Below are positions 15,063 to 23,431 of a DNA stretch of 34,247 nt, piece after piece (the first letter of the stretch is position 1; the number at the start of each line of letters is the position of its first letter). Source of the stretch: JBMYZL01 sp049610385 (GTDB lineage Bacteria; Bacteroidota; Bacteroidia; Flavobacteriales_D; Sanyastnellaceae); contig JBMYZL010000024.1 in the NCBI GenBank assembly GCA_049610385.1, positions 1-34,247 of the forward strand. Direction: 5' to 3'. The position numbers and the translations under genes are program-made. The notes below the pieces were generated by a model, which saw nothing but the letters and a program-made list of their open reading frames with translations, had not been told where the DNA came from and did no database searches.

Positions 15063-17612
15063 TCACAATTCACCCATATTCATTCCAATGCTGAAGTGAA
15101 ATTGGCTCCGTGCCATGTTGGGTTGGGTCGGGATGTCATCCAATCGCCAGCCGTAATCCAGTCCCAACAAACCGAACATGGGAAGGAAAATCCGCATGCC
15201 AACACCCGCTGAACGATACACTTGAAATGGATTGAACTCCCGTGCATCTGCCCACGTTTTGCCAGCATCAAAAAAGCCCAACATGTAAATGGTAGCGCTG
15301 GGATTTGTGGACAATGGGTATCGCAACTCAGCACCATATTTGGCCACCACGGGGGCCCCAGTATCGGAGCCGGGTTCTGTCAGGCTGAGGTCATCAAAAC
15401 CGCGCAGGTTGATGATCTCTCGACCATCCAGAACAAAACCAGACAGGAAGACCCCGCCCAAGTAAAATCGCTCAAAAGGCGACAAGCCGACTGCACGGTT
15501 GTACTGGCCTATCATGCCCACACCTGCATGTGTGCGGAGCACGAGGGTTCTGGGGTTTTCACCGGCAGATTGGGTCAGTGGGGTGTACCATTCTGCTTTG
15601 ACTTTCCATTTGTGGTATTCGACCCACTTGAACCTTTCTTGGTCCGTCATCGATTCATAATCGACACCCTCTCCCCGGAATACCGAGTAGGGCGGCGTGG
15701 CCTTCAAAGACAAATTGACGTTGGACCCCCAGACGGGGAAGATGGGGTCTGACACAGAGTTCCGACCCAACGAGAAATTCAAAGCCAAATTGTTGGAACG
15801 TCCATTGGAAAAACTGAAGAACACCCCATAATCATCCAACAAGAAGTGCTGGTAACTCAAGGCCGCCTGCATCACAAACCAATCATCGGGCTTCTTCAAG
15901 CGTTGCCCAAGACCCAATTGCACCCCGGTGATTTCGAGGGATTGGCGCAATTCGTTGATTTCGCCTTCAATTTTCTTCGCTTGACCATTCGTTTGGATGG
16001 AGCGCCAAGCCGAGAAACTCAACGAATTGGGCTTCTTCCCCCCCAACCAAGGCTCTGTGAAACTCAAATTGTAACTCTGAAAGAACAAGCCATTGGACTG
16101 GGCCCGAATGCTCACTCGCTGCCCATCCCCTGACGGAATGGGTTTCCAAGCACCCCGTTTGAGAAAATTGCGCGCGGAAAAATTGGTAAAACTGATGCCC
16201 AACGTGCCCACCACGCGACCGCCTCCCCAACCTCCAGACAGTTCAATTTGATCCGATGGCTTTTCCTCTACAGTGTATTCGATGTCCACCGTGCCATCCT
16301 CAGGATGCTGAATGGGATTGATGCCGAAAGCTTCTGGATTGAAATAGTTCAGTTGATTCAATTCCCGCTGGGTTCGGATGATGTCCGTGCGACTGAACAA
16401 ATCCCCTGGTCGTGTTCGGATTTCACGATAAATGACGTGGTCATGGGTTTTGGTATTGCCCTTGACCAAAACCCGTCCAATTCGGAATTGCTTTCCCTCC
16501 ATCATGCGGATTTCCAAATCGATGGTGTCATTTTCGATTCGCGTTTCCACGGGGATGGCTTGGAACGTCAGGTACCCATCATCCTGGTAAAGCGAACTCA
16601 AATCCATGCCCTTGGGGTCCATATAAACACGGGTCTCGAGTCGTTCCAAATCATAAATGTCCCCAGTTTGGATGCCCAAAATGGAATCCAGTTGGGTGCT
16701 TCGGTACTTCGTGTTGCCCGTGAAGGCGATTTCTCCAAAGTAAAATGGATTGCCTTCCTCAATTTCCAGGGCAAGACCCACCTTGCCATCTTCCAGTCGG
16801 TACAGTGAATCTTTCAAGATTCGAGCGTTCCTGAATCCTTGCTTGTTGTAAAGCGCAATCACCTGATCCTTTGACGTCTCTAAGTTGTCTTCCACAAATT
16901 TGGCCGACTTGAAAATCCGCCACCATCGAGCCTCTTTCGTGTCCTTCATCGCCCTTTTGATGGCCTGTGGCTCCATCTGAACCGCTCCCATCAATTGGAT
17001 TTCCCCCACCTTGATTTTGGCCCCTTTGTCGATGTTGATGGTCAACCGTGCACCGTTGTCGAAACTGGTGTCCGGCTGTTGAACAATGTCGATATCTGCA
17101 TCCCAAAATCCTTTGTCCTCATAATAATCCCTCAGCCGCTTGGTCGCTGTGGCAATGACATTTTCATTAACAATCCGGCCAGTGAGCAGGTCGATTTTGG
17201 ACTTCAACGTTTCCTGCTCAGAACGGCTGACACCTGAAAACGTGTAGCGGGTCAAACGTGGCAATTCATCTACGCGAATGACCAAATAAACATCCTTGTC
17301 ACGGGATTCTGCAATCTCAATGGCGATGTCACCAAACAACTTTTGTTCCCACAAATTTCGAATCGCACGAGCGGTTGCTTCTCCGGGAATAGCGATTTCA
17401 TCACCTACTTGCAAGGCACTGAACAATTTGATGGCTTGCGGGTCTGTGTATTCCGCACCCAAAACGGTGATGCCTGCGATTCGGTACGTATCGGAGTAAC
17501 TGCCCTGACCCCACATTCCATTCCACAGGCATGCCCACGCCAAGGCCACAAGGCCCAACCCCATTCTCCAAGGCAATTTGGTTTTTGAACCGTTAAATCC
17601 CGTCAATCTCAT
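15063..17612 (-). CDS. bamA: Outer membrane protein assembly factor BamA
   Basis: The essential core of the machinery that inserts beta-barrel proteins in the outer membrane. The protein has 849 residues: signal peptide (about 1-36), a series of POTRA domains (about 40-450) with typical stretches such as FRIGRVLVKGNTKTHDHVIY, then the 16-strand barrel (about 455-849). The conserved barrel-loop motif appears as NLRGF after the FERFYLGGVFLSGF stretch. The chain ends in HFSIGMNMGEL, so the last residue is leucine rather than the usual aromatic. Its start overlaps the uppS stop as ATGA. The gene sits between uppS and two Skp-type chaperones, the arrangement common in Flavobacteriia. Confidence 0.95.
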   Translation of the reverse strand: MRLTGFNGSKTKLPWRMGLGLVALAWACLWNGMWGQGSYSDTYRIAGITVLGAEYTDPQAIKLFSALQVGDEIAIPGEATARAIRNLWEQKLFGDIAIEIAESRDKDVYLVIRVDELPRLTRYTFSGVSRSEQETLKSKIDLLTGRIVNENVIATATKRLRDYYEDKGFWDADIDIVQQPDTSFDNGARLTINIDKGAKIKVGEIQLMGAVQMEPQAIKRAMKDTKEARWWRIFKSAKFVEDNLETSKDQVIALYNKQGFRNARILKDSLYRLEDGKVGLALEIEEGNPFYFGEIAFTGNTKYRSTQLDSILGIQTGDIYDLERLETRVYMDPKGMDLSSLYQDDGYLTFQAIPVETRIENDTIDLEIRMMEGKQFRIGRVLVKGNTKTHDHVIYREIRTRPGDLFSRTDIIRTQRELNQLNYFNPEAFGINPIQHPEDGTVDIEYTVEEKPSDQIELSGGWGGGRVVGTLGISFTNFSARNFLKRGAWKPIPSGDGQRVSIRAQSNGLFFQSYNLSFTEPWLGGKKPNSLSFSAWRSIQTNGQAKKIEGEINELRQSLEITGVQLGLGQRLKKPDDWFVMQAALSYQHFLLDDYGVFFSFSNGRSNNLALNFSLGRNSVSDPIFPVWGSNVNLSLKATPPYSVFRGEGVDYESMTDQERFKWVEYHKWKVKAEWYTPLTQSAGENPRTLVLRTHAGVGMIGQYNRAVGLSPFERFYLGGVFLSGFVLDGREIINLRGFDDLSLTEPGSDTGAPVVAKYGAELRYPLSTNPSATIYMLGFFDAGKTWADAREFNPFQVYRSAGVGMRIFLPMFGLLGLDYGWRLDDIPTQPNMARSQFHFSIGMNMGEL

Positions 17613-18427
17613 GGTGTCGTCAAAGTTGATGCGCGCAAATCATCGGTATGATTCGTGTCCAAAACCCCACCAAAACGGCGTTCTCGGTTTTGAAAATCCT
17701 GAATCGCATGGACGAAATGTTCTTCCCGAAAATCTGGCCACAATACACTTGTAAAATGAAATTCAGCATAGGCCAATTGCCAGAGCAAAAAGTTGCTGAT
17801 GCGGTGCTCACCACTGGTGCGAATCATCAGTTCTGGATCTGGTAAACCCGCTGTAGACAGGTGAAGATCAACTTGTTCTGCTGAAATGTCTTCCGGCTTC
17901 AGCCCTTCGCGCATCATGTTGCGGATTGCCTCTACGATTTCCCATTTGCTGGAATAGCTCAACGCCAAAACCAAATCCAACCCATCCATATCTTGGGTGC
18001 GTCGCATCGACTCCTGCAACTGTTCTTGGGCCCGATTCGGCAAGGTGCCGAGGTCTCCAATGGCCCGCAATCGGACACGTTTTTCGGCCAAATCGTCCAC
18101 TTCTTTCACCAACGTCTTCACCAACAAATCCATCAAGGCATCCACTTCCTCCGTGGGCCGGTTCCAATTCTCAGTACTGAATGCATACAAGGTCAGGTAC
18201 CGAACTCCACATTTAAGAGCCGTTTGAACCACCGATCGCACGGCGTCAACCCCATGCATATGCCCAAACACCCTTTGTTCCCCGCGGTTGTTGGCCCAAC
18301 GCCCATTCCCATCCATGATGATGGCCACATGTGATGGAATCCGCTCGACATCCAGTCCATGTTCTTCCAGCCAGTTATTTTTGGTATGAGGAGTCATTGC
18401 ATTCAAATTCCCTTCTGTTTCCTCCAT
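17609..18427 (-). CDS. uppS: Isoprenyl transferase (undecaprenyl diphosphate synthase)
   Basis: This cytosolic cis-prenyltransferase condenses isopentenyl diphosphate units on farnesyl diphosphate to form the C55 lipid carrier for peptidoglycan and polysaccharides. Motifs include HVAIIMDGNGRWA with the catalytic aspartate at 39, YLTLYAFSTENW, and the C-terminal RTSGEHRISNFLLWQ. The 272-residue length assumes ATG 18427, which overlaps the upstream stop in TGATG; ATG 18397 is an alternative and would give the more usual N-terminal length. It is coupled to bamA downstream by an ATGA overlap. Confidence 0.94.
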   Translation of the reverse strand: MEETEGNLNAMTPHTKNNWLEEHGLDVERIPSHVAIIMDGNGRWANNRGEQRVFGHMHGVDAVRSVVQTALKCGVRYLTLYAFSTENWNRPTEEVDALMDLLVKTLVKEVDDLAEKRVRLRAIGDLGTLPNRAQEQLQESMRRTQDMDGLDLVLALSYSSKWEIVEAIRNMMREGLKPEDISAEQVDLHLSTAGLPDPELMIRTSGEHRISNFLLWQLAYAEFHFTSVLWPDFREEHFVHAIQDFQNRERRFGGVLDTNHTDDLRASTLTTP

Positions 18428-19305
18428 CAGTTCCAACAAGTCGTGGGCTTCTTGCTGACCCGAAAACTCAATGAGGCCATCACAAATCCGTAAGCATCCT
18501 TCACACCGGGATCACCACGTTGCATGCCCGCTGGGTTCTCCACCTCCTCTGGCCATTCGAGGGTGGCATCTGCCAGTTGCATGGCCAGCTCCCCTTTTTC
18601 CTGCAAAAGGACCACCGGGTCCGCATAATTTGTACTGACATCGTCGAGGTAGTCCGTCCAAGTCTTGCGCATTCCCCATTCCAAATTGAAAGCGGCAAAG
18701 GGCCCGATGTTCACCTTGAATCCAAACCCGAAAGGCAACGAAAAGCCAGAAGTGCTGTATGGCTCTATGCCCATGGCCTCGCCCCAAGTGGTCCCTTGGC
18801 CTTCAGTCCCCAACGGAGCCAAAGGAAACCAATTTCCGTCCACGGAAGCCTCGGGCATGTGCGCATAAAACGCCAATCCAGTGAACAGATAAGCCGTCAA
18901 GTGGTCATCCGGATTTCCGATTTTGTGATCCAAATAATTGATTTCCGCAAGCAACGAAGCCTCTTGAATCGAATTCCGGAAGTGGAGGTTGCGGTTCTGT
19001 TGCCATGCGAGATTTGAATCTTCGTCCCAAGCCTCCACAGTGCCCTGAAAGTATTGGGCCCGAAAGCTGATTCGGCTGTCCAAATTGTACCGAAAAAAAC
19101 CACCAAAACCGGGATGAAAACGCCCTGCAAAATGCCGCTTGGGATTGAGGTCACCGATGTAGTAACTCGTCCCTGCAATGGCGCCCAATTCCTTCGACTG
19201 ATCGAAGCGTTTTTGGGCTTGGGCTTCTGACGAAAAGACACACAGCATCCACAATGCGATTCCGCGCACTGCCCAAACGGCCGAAAACGAGTTGCTCTTC
19301 ACCAT
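18427..19305 (-). CDS. PorG-like (DUF6089) outer membrane protein
   Basis: A 292-residue exported protein with a signal peptide (about 1-30, ending AQAQ) and a beta-barrel pattern. The opening KELGAIAGTSYYIGDLNP and the internal TAYLFTGLAFYAHMPEA followed by a glycine/serine-rich strand match the DUF6089 family, whose best-known member is PorG of the type IX secretion system, an outer-membrane protein linked to the PorK/PorN ring. Position directly before uppS and bamA is the usual one in Flavobacteriia and strengthens the call. A direct role in type IX secretion is inferred from the family. A candidate -7 box lies 12 bases before the start. Confidence 0.75.
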   Translation of the reverse strand: MVKSNSFSAVWAVRGIALWMLCVFSSEAQAQKRFDQSKELGAIAGTSYYIGDLNPKRHFAGRFHPGFGGFFRYNLDSRISFRAQYFQGTVEAWDEDSNLAWQQNRNLHFRNSIQEASLLAEINYLDHKIGNPDDHLTAYLFTGLAFYAHMPEASVDGNWFPLAPLGTEGQGTTWGEAMGIEPYSTSGFSLPFGFGFKVNIGPFAAFNLEWGMRKTWTDYLDDVSTNYADPVVLLQEKGELAMQLADATLEWPEEVENPAGMQRGDPGVKDAYGFVMASLSFRVSKKPTTCWN

Positions 19306-19317
19306 AACCTCAACGTG

Positions 19318-19325
19318 CGAAAGTA
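19318..19325 (-). promoter_or_regulatory. Possible -7 box for the porG-uppS-bamA run
   Basis: On the minus strand this reads TACTTTCG, one base from TAnnTTTG, 12 bases before the ATG at 19305. It lies in the 119-base gap after nadK, the longest non-coding stretch in the window, which otherwise shows no gene or convincing terminator. Confidence 0.4.
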
Positions 19326-19424
19326 CAATGGATTGTGTGATTGAAGACGGCTGGGGCGATTTCCTTTGTTCTTTTTGGCCTTTTCAAGCGGAAGGCACGC
19401 TCTCGCCTCCGATTCCACTCCAAA

Positions 19425-20303
19425 TCAACGGGTTCTGGGGTCAATCCCCCAATGCATTTTGGCCCGAACGGTGCTGAAGAATTCTTGGTGCTCCAAATTG
19501 ACCAAACGCAAATGAAATGGTGCCCTCCGAACCCGCACTTCCTGTCCCGCAGATAGCACAAAGGTGCGCGAGTCGAGTGAGAGCAAGAACTGGTCGGCCC
19601 GGCCATCGGCCACCAACTCCAATTCACCTTCAGCCGGTAAAACCAAAGGACGATCATTCAAATTGTGCGGTGCGATGGGGGTCAAACTCCAAACAGCAGA
19701 ACCCGGCATCACAATGGGACCGCCAGCACTGAGGGAATACGCCGTGGAGCCTGTGGGTGTTGAAACGATCAGCCCATCTGCCCAATATGTATTGACAAAC
19801 GTGTCATCTCGATGCACTTCTACGGTCACCATGGAGGACGTATCACGCTTCATGAGGGCCACTTCATTCAACGCAAATGGAAATCCACCAAAATCCATGC
19901 CTTCGACCTCGATTTCAAGCATCATCCGGTCTTCATGCCAGACCCGGCCGGCCGCCACAGCATCCATCGCCAAATCAATCTCTTCACTGCCTACATTCGA
20001 CAGAAAACCGAGTCGGCCAGTATTGACACCGAGGATTGGGGTCAACTGATCCCGCACATAAGTGGCGGCCTCGAGCACTGTTCCATCGCCACCGATGACA
20101 ACCATCAAGTCGGGTTGGCCCATGGACTCGGAAGAATCGAAGGTTTTCCAATCCTCCGCCAAACGCATTTTGTCCCTCAAAATCTCGTGAAAACGAATCT
20201 CGATGATGGGGTGGGCATCCAGCTCTTGGATGCGGCGCAAAACGTGTTTGACTGCATCGTCATAATCCGCGCTGAAAGTTTTGCCGAAAATTGCAATTCG
20301 CAT
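19425..20303 (-). CDS. nadK: NAD kinase
   Basis: NadK phosphorylates NAD+ with ATP to give NADP+ in the cytosol. The 292-residue protein has the ATP-site GGDGT (71-75), NTGRLGFLS (94-102), NEVAL (146-150) and the NAD-binding TPTGSTAYSLSAGGPIV (from 182), all in family order. ATG 20303 is chosen; a TTG six bases earlier is also in frame. It follows the CBS-ACT gene with only six bases between stop and start. The pdxJ/CBS/nadK/porG order recurs in Flavobacteriia (family knowledge). Confidence 0.95.
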   Translation of the reverse strand: MRIAIFGKTFSADYDDAVKHVLRRIQELDAHPIIEIRFHEILRDKMRLAEDWKTFDSSESMGQPDLMVVIGGDGTVLEAATYVRDQLTPILGVNTGRLGFLSNVGSEEIDLAMDAVAAGRVWHEDRMMLEIEVEGMDFGGFPFALNEVALMKRDTSSMVTVEVHRDDTFVNTYWADGLIVSTPTGSTAYSLSAGGPIVMPGSAVWSLTPIAPHNLNDRPLVLPAEGELELVADGRADQFLLSLDSRTFVLSAGQEVRVRRAPFHLRLVNLEHQEFFSTVRAKMHWGIDPRTR

Positions 20304-20309
20304 GGCCAA

Positions 20310-20960
20310 TCAAGGTTGGAGATATCGCAAAAATGCCTCGTATCGATCGCGCATGTCTTGCTCGACTTCTGGCGCGTGCAACACCGTCTGGATTTGATAA
20401 CCGAACCGGCCGAAAGTCGCCACAACAGCGGCGATGTCAGGTGTATTCAGCTTCAACGTGACATGAATCAAATTGGAGTTGTCCTTGGTCGCCAAGGTCG
20501 AGGCAATGATTTTCGCATCATTCGATTCCACCAAGCGAGCCATTTCGGACAAAGACAAATCCGCATCAGCGACCTCCAAAACGATGACCCCGCCGGGTTT
20601 GGCCCAACCTGCCTGATTCGCCAGAAAGCGCAACACTTGATCGGCCTTCACAACCCCCAGAAATCGGCCTTCCTGAACCACCGGCATCACATCGACCTCC
20701 GCAGCCACGATGGCTGACACCAAATCATATACATGCGCATTGGAATCCACCGAAACCGGACGCGCATTCAAAGCGGCCATCGGTGCTTCTTCATCAATCC
20801 CCATCAGGTCGTCCTCATAGACCAGGCCCTTGAATTCCATTCCATTGACCAGGGGCAGGTGACGGACTTTCAATTCATCCATTTGGGCCAAAACCCGCCC
20901 GACGCTGTCCTCAGGACGCACAGGCAACAGGTCAGAAGTCATCATGCTCTGGGCATACAT
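20310..20960 (-). CDS. CBS-domain pair plus ACT-like domain protein
   Basis: A 216-residue soluble protein. Two CBS motifs fill about residues 1-120 (RPEDSVGRVLAQMDELKVRHLPLV, then VMPVVQEGRFLGVVKADQVL). An ACT-like ligand-binding domain follows (about 122-195, starting GGVIVLEVADADLSLSEMARLVE). CBS pairs bind adenine nucleotides and ACT domains bind small metabolites, so a regulatory sensor is likely, but its target is unknown. Being just upstream of nadK makes a nucleotide-sensing link plausible (inference). It is divergent from pdxJ with only 39 bases between. Confidence 0.85.
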   Translation of the reverse strand: MYAQSMMTSDLLPVRPEDSVGRVLAQMDELKVRHLPLVNGMEFKGLVYEDDLMGIDEEAPMAALNARPVSVDSNAHVYDLVSAIVAAEVDVMPVVQEGRFLGVVKADQVLRFLANQAGWAKPGGVIVLEVADADLSLSEMARLVESNDAKIIASTLATKDNSNLIHVTLKLNTPDIAAVVATFGRFGYQIQTVLHAPEVEQDMRDRYEAFLRYLQP

Positions 20961-20964
20961 GGCG

Positions 20965-20972
20965 TAAGTTTG
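20965..20972 (+). promoter_or_regulatory. -7 promoter box of pdxJ
   Basis: TAAGTTTG is a perfect TAnnTTTG, 27 bases before the pdxJ ATG at 21000. It lies only five bases from the divergent CBS-gene start, so any -33 contact must fall inside the CBS coding sequence. Confidence 0.5.
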
Positions 20973-20988
20973 CGATTCAATTCAACCC

Positions 20989-20996
20989 GAAAGGTA
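20989..20996 (-). promoter_or_regulatory. Possible -7 box of the CBS-nadK transcript
   Basis: On the minus strand this reads TACCTTTC, one base from TAnnTTTG, 28 bases before the CBS-gene ATG at 20960. It faces the pdxJ box within the same 39-base gap. Confidence 0.3.
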
Positions 20997-20999
20997 CGG

Positions 21000-21725
21000 A
21001 TGACTTTCCTCAGCGTCAACGTCAACAAAATTGCCACCCTGCGCAATGCACGTGGTGGTGTTCTGCCGGATGTCCTTCAGGCCGCCCAACGAATCGAAGG
21101 GTATGGTGCCGATGGCATCACTGTGCACCCCCGTCCGGACGAGCGGCACATCACCTATGCCGACGTACGTCAACTCAAGAAAGTGGTGAAAGGTGAATTC
21201 AACGTGGAGGGCTTTCCCTCGCCCAGTTTCCTCGAGTTGGTGCATGAGGTGATGCCTCATCAGGTGACTTTGGTTCCCGATGCACCCGATGTGTTGACCA
21301 GCAATGCAGGCTGGGATGTGCTGGGCCAGACAGAATTTTTGGCTCCTGTAATTGCCCAACTTCAGGCAAAAGGCACTCGGGTCAGCCTTTTTGTGGAGGC
21401 CGATGAAGGCCAAATCGCTGCTGCCGCACGCCTCGGAGCCAACCGCATCGAATTGTACACCGAACCATACGCTTTAGCCTTTCCGCAAAAGGGAGCCGAT
21501 GCCGCATTGCCCTATGCACGTGCCGCGGTCCAAGCCCATTCCCTTGGGCTGGGGGTCAATGCAGGGCATGATCTAAGCGCTGACAACTTGAGGACCTTTG
21601 CGGAAACCGTTCCCTACCTCGCTGAAGTGAGCATCGGTCATGCCTTGATTTCTGACGCGCTGTATTGGGGATTGTCCAATGCTGTGGCCACCTACAAATC
21701 TTGTTTGTCACCCGCATTGGCTTGA
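21000..21725 (+). CDS. pdxJ: Pyridoxine 5'-phosphate synthase
   Basis: PdxJ condenses 1-deoxyxylulose 5-phosphate with 3-amino-2-oxopropyl phosphate to form pyridoxine 5'-phosphate in the DXP-dependent vitamin B6 route. The 241-residue TIM-barrel protein shows the family blocks SVNVNKIATLRNARG near the start, GITVHPRPDERHI (catalytic His and Arg region), FNVEGFPS, QVTLVPD, RIELYTEPYA and LGVNAGHDLS. ATG 21000 is chosen because the family begins there; the frame is open upstream only as antisense to the CBS gene. The hydrolase gene follows after three bases. Confidence 0.95.
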   Translation: MTFLSVNVNKIATLRNARGGVLPDVLQAAQRIEGYGADGITVHPRPDERHITYADVRQLKKVVKGEFNVEGFPSPSFLELVHEVMPHQVTLVPDAPDVLTSNAGWDVLGQTEFLAPVIAQLQAKGTRVSLFVEADEGQIAAAARLGANRIELYTEPYALAFPQKGADAALPYARAAVQAHSLGLGVNAGHDLSADNLRTFAETVPYLAEVSIGHALISDALYWGLSNAVATYKSCLSPALA

Positions 21726-21728
21726 ACC

Positions 21729-22517
21729 ATGACAACGTCTGAAACGCTCTTCGTGAGGGAATTGGGGCCTGAGGACGGGCCAGTTTTGGTCATCCTACAT
21801 GGGTTGCTGGGGACAGGTGATAACTGGCAATCTTTGGCCAAATCCTACGCCCAACACCACCGGGTACTGCTCACGGATGCCCGAAACCACGGCCGAAGTC
21901 CACACCACCCTGAGCACTCCTATTTGGCAATGACCGCAGATCTTTTGCGCGTCCTCGACGATCGTGGCATTGCCCAAGCTTCGCTGATCGGACACAGCAT
22001 GGGGGGCAAAACAGTGCTCGAATTTGCACGGTTGCACCCGAATCGATGTCGCCGACTCATTGTGGCCGACATGGCCGCAAGACGCTACCCGATTCACCAC
22101 CAATCCATTTTCGAATCCCTTCGCTCTGCGCCCATCCATGCTGAGACCACACGAGAGCGTGTTCACCAACACTTGATGACACACCTCCATGACCCCACAG
22201 TTGTCGCTTTTCTGATGAAGGGATTGCGGCGGCAGGTTCATGCCGGCAAAAATCAGTGGTCCTGGCGGCCCAACCTGCTGGTTCTCCAAGATGCCCTGCC
22301 CGAGATTGTCCGACAAGTTGACCTGGACATCAGCACGCTTCCCCTTTTGGCCATTTTCGGTGGTTCCTCAGATTATGTGAACGAGGCAGATTTGTCTGAA
22401 TTCGAAACGCATTTTTTGCAATTCGAAGCGCATTGCATTCCCAATGCAGGTCACTGGATTCATGCCGAAGCTCCGGATGCCTTTTTGGAGGTGACCACGT
22501 CGTTTCTAGCTGGATGA
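21729..22517 (+). CDS. Alpha/beta hydrolase, YbfF-like esterase
   Basis: A 262-residue cytosolic alpha/beta hydrolase. It shows the oxyanion region LHGLLGTGDNW, the family-specific DARNHGRSPH, the nucleophile elbow GHSMGG, an acidic residue in FGGSSDYV, and the catalytic histidine in NAGHWIHAEAPD. These match YbfF-type acyl esterases, which hydrolyse short acyl esters and acyl-CoA in vitro; the true substrate is unknown. It starts three bases after pdxJ, so the two are almost surely one transcript. Confidence 0.87.
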   Translation: MTTSETLFVRELGPEDGPVLVILHGLLGTGDNWQSLAKSYAQHHRVLLTDARNHGRSPHHPEHSYLAMTADLLRVLDDRGIAQASLIGHSMGGKTVLEFARLHPNRCRRLIVADMAARRYPIHHQSIFESLRSAPIHAETTRERVHQHLMTHLHDPTVVAFLMKGLRRQVHAGKNQWSWRPNLLVLQDALPEIVRQVDLDISTLPLLAIFGGSSDYVNEADLSEFETHFLQFEAHCIPNAGHWIHAEAPDAFLEVTTSFLAG

Positions 22518-22558
22518 ATCCGGACGGCTGAATGAACCCAAAAGCAGGGATTCCGACT

Positions 22559-22566
22559 TAACTTTG
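22559..22566 (+). promoter_or_regulatory. -7 promoter box of the universal stress gene
   Basis: TAACTTTG is a perfect TAnnTTTG, 17 bases before the ATG at 22584 and within the 66-base gap after the hydrolase. Confidence 0.5.
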
Positions 22567-22583
22567 ACCCAAATCCTGCGATC

Positions 22584-23417
22584 ATGTTAGCACACCAAAT
22601 CCTCGTTCCCATGGACTTCACTCCTGTCAGTGATGTCGCCATGGAACACGCCTTCGTTGTGGGCAAGGCCTTCAACAGCATCATCCGCATCCTGCACATT
22701 GTACCCACGAAAAAACAGGTCAATGAAGGGCGCATGCGACTGCAGGTACTCGAGGAGAAATTGCGGGGCAAATACGGCGGCGAACTTCAATTTGAGTTGC
22801 GCATTGGCAACATTTTTGATGATATTGATGACGTGGCTGCGGAACGTGGGGCCAACCTCGTCATCATGGGAACCCATGGATTGCGAGGCATGCAGTTCAT
22901 CACTGGCGGTCGTGCATTGCGCATCATCACGAGTTGCTCCACCCCAGTGATTGTGACCCAAGAGAAAGGAATCGGGGAAAACGGTTATGATGACATTTTG
23001 GTCCCTCTGGATCTGCACCAAGACACGAAGCAAAAGCTCTCCATTGTTGCAGAGATGGCGAGGTACTTTGACGGTCGGGTGCACATTTTCTCGCCTGCAG
23101 AGGATGATGAATTCTTGCGCAATCAATTGCTGCGAAACATCGAATTTGCCAAGGAATATTTTGATGAACAGGGCATTGAATACACCGTCAAAATCAGTGA
23201 ACATCGGTCGGGTGCTTTCGTCAAGGACGTCATCCGGTATGGCGCGGCCATCGATGTGGATTTGATCAGCATCATGAATTTGCATGAAAAAAGCCTGATG
23301 GGCATCATCGGCCAATCTTACGAGCAACAGATCATCACAAACGAAGCCCAAATCCCTGTTTTGGTGGTGAATCCGATTGAGACACGGGTCATTCGCAACA
23401 GCGTCTTTGCCCGTTGA
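22584..23417 (+). CDS. Universal stress protein with two Usp domains
   Basis: A 277-residue cytosolic protein made of two UspA folds in tandem. The first (about 1-127) begins HQILVPMDFTPVSDVAMEHA and keeps the nucleotide-binding pattern in IMGTHGLRGMQFITGGRALRII. The second (about 134-265) begins DDILVPLDLHQDTKQKL, but its matching loop (MNLHEKSLMGIIGQSYEQQ) has lost the G-2x-G-9x-G pattern, so probably only one site can bind ATP. Such proteins accumulate under starvation and stress in other bacteria; the partner here is unknown. It converges on the phosphatase gene with 14 bases between. Confidence 0.9.
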   Translation: MLAHQILVPMDFTPVSDVAMEHAFVVGKAFNSIIRILHIVPTKKQVNEGRMRLQVLEEKLRGKYGGELQFELRIGNIFDDIDDVAAERGANLVIMGTHGLRGMQFITGGRALRIITSCSTPVIVTQEKGIGENGYDDILVPLDLHQDTKQKLSIVAEMARYFDGRVHIFSPAEDDEFLRNQLLRNIEFAKEYFDEQGIEYTVKISEHRSGAFVKDVIRYGAAIDVDLISIMNLHEKSLMGIIGQSYEQQIITNEAQIPVLVVNPIETRVIRNSVFAR

Positions 23418-23431
23418 TTCTCGAAGCTCAA

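Noticed and set aside
14368..15099. A 243-codon plus-strand open frame with hydrophobic stretches opposite the second ompH gene.
   Set aside because: The hydrophobicity arises from the complement of Lys/Glu/Gln-rich coiled-coil codons; the ompH frame has a signal peptide and family motifs.
19306..19424. Search for a small RNA, terminator or small gene in the longest gap (nadK to porG).
   Set aside because: Only a weak GCCTT/AAGGC pairing without a T-run was found; the -7-like box before porG is the sole supported element.
22587..23351. A 254-codon open frame antisense to the universal stress gene.
   Set aside because: No motifs, and it lies wholly within a well-recognised tandem Usp gene.
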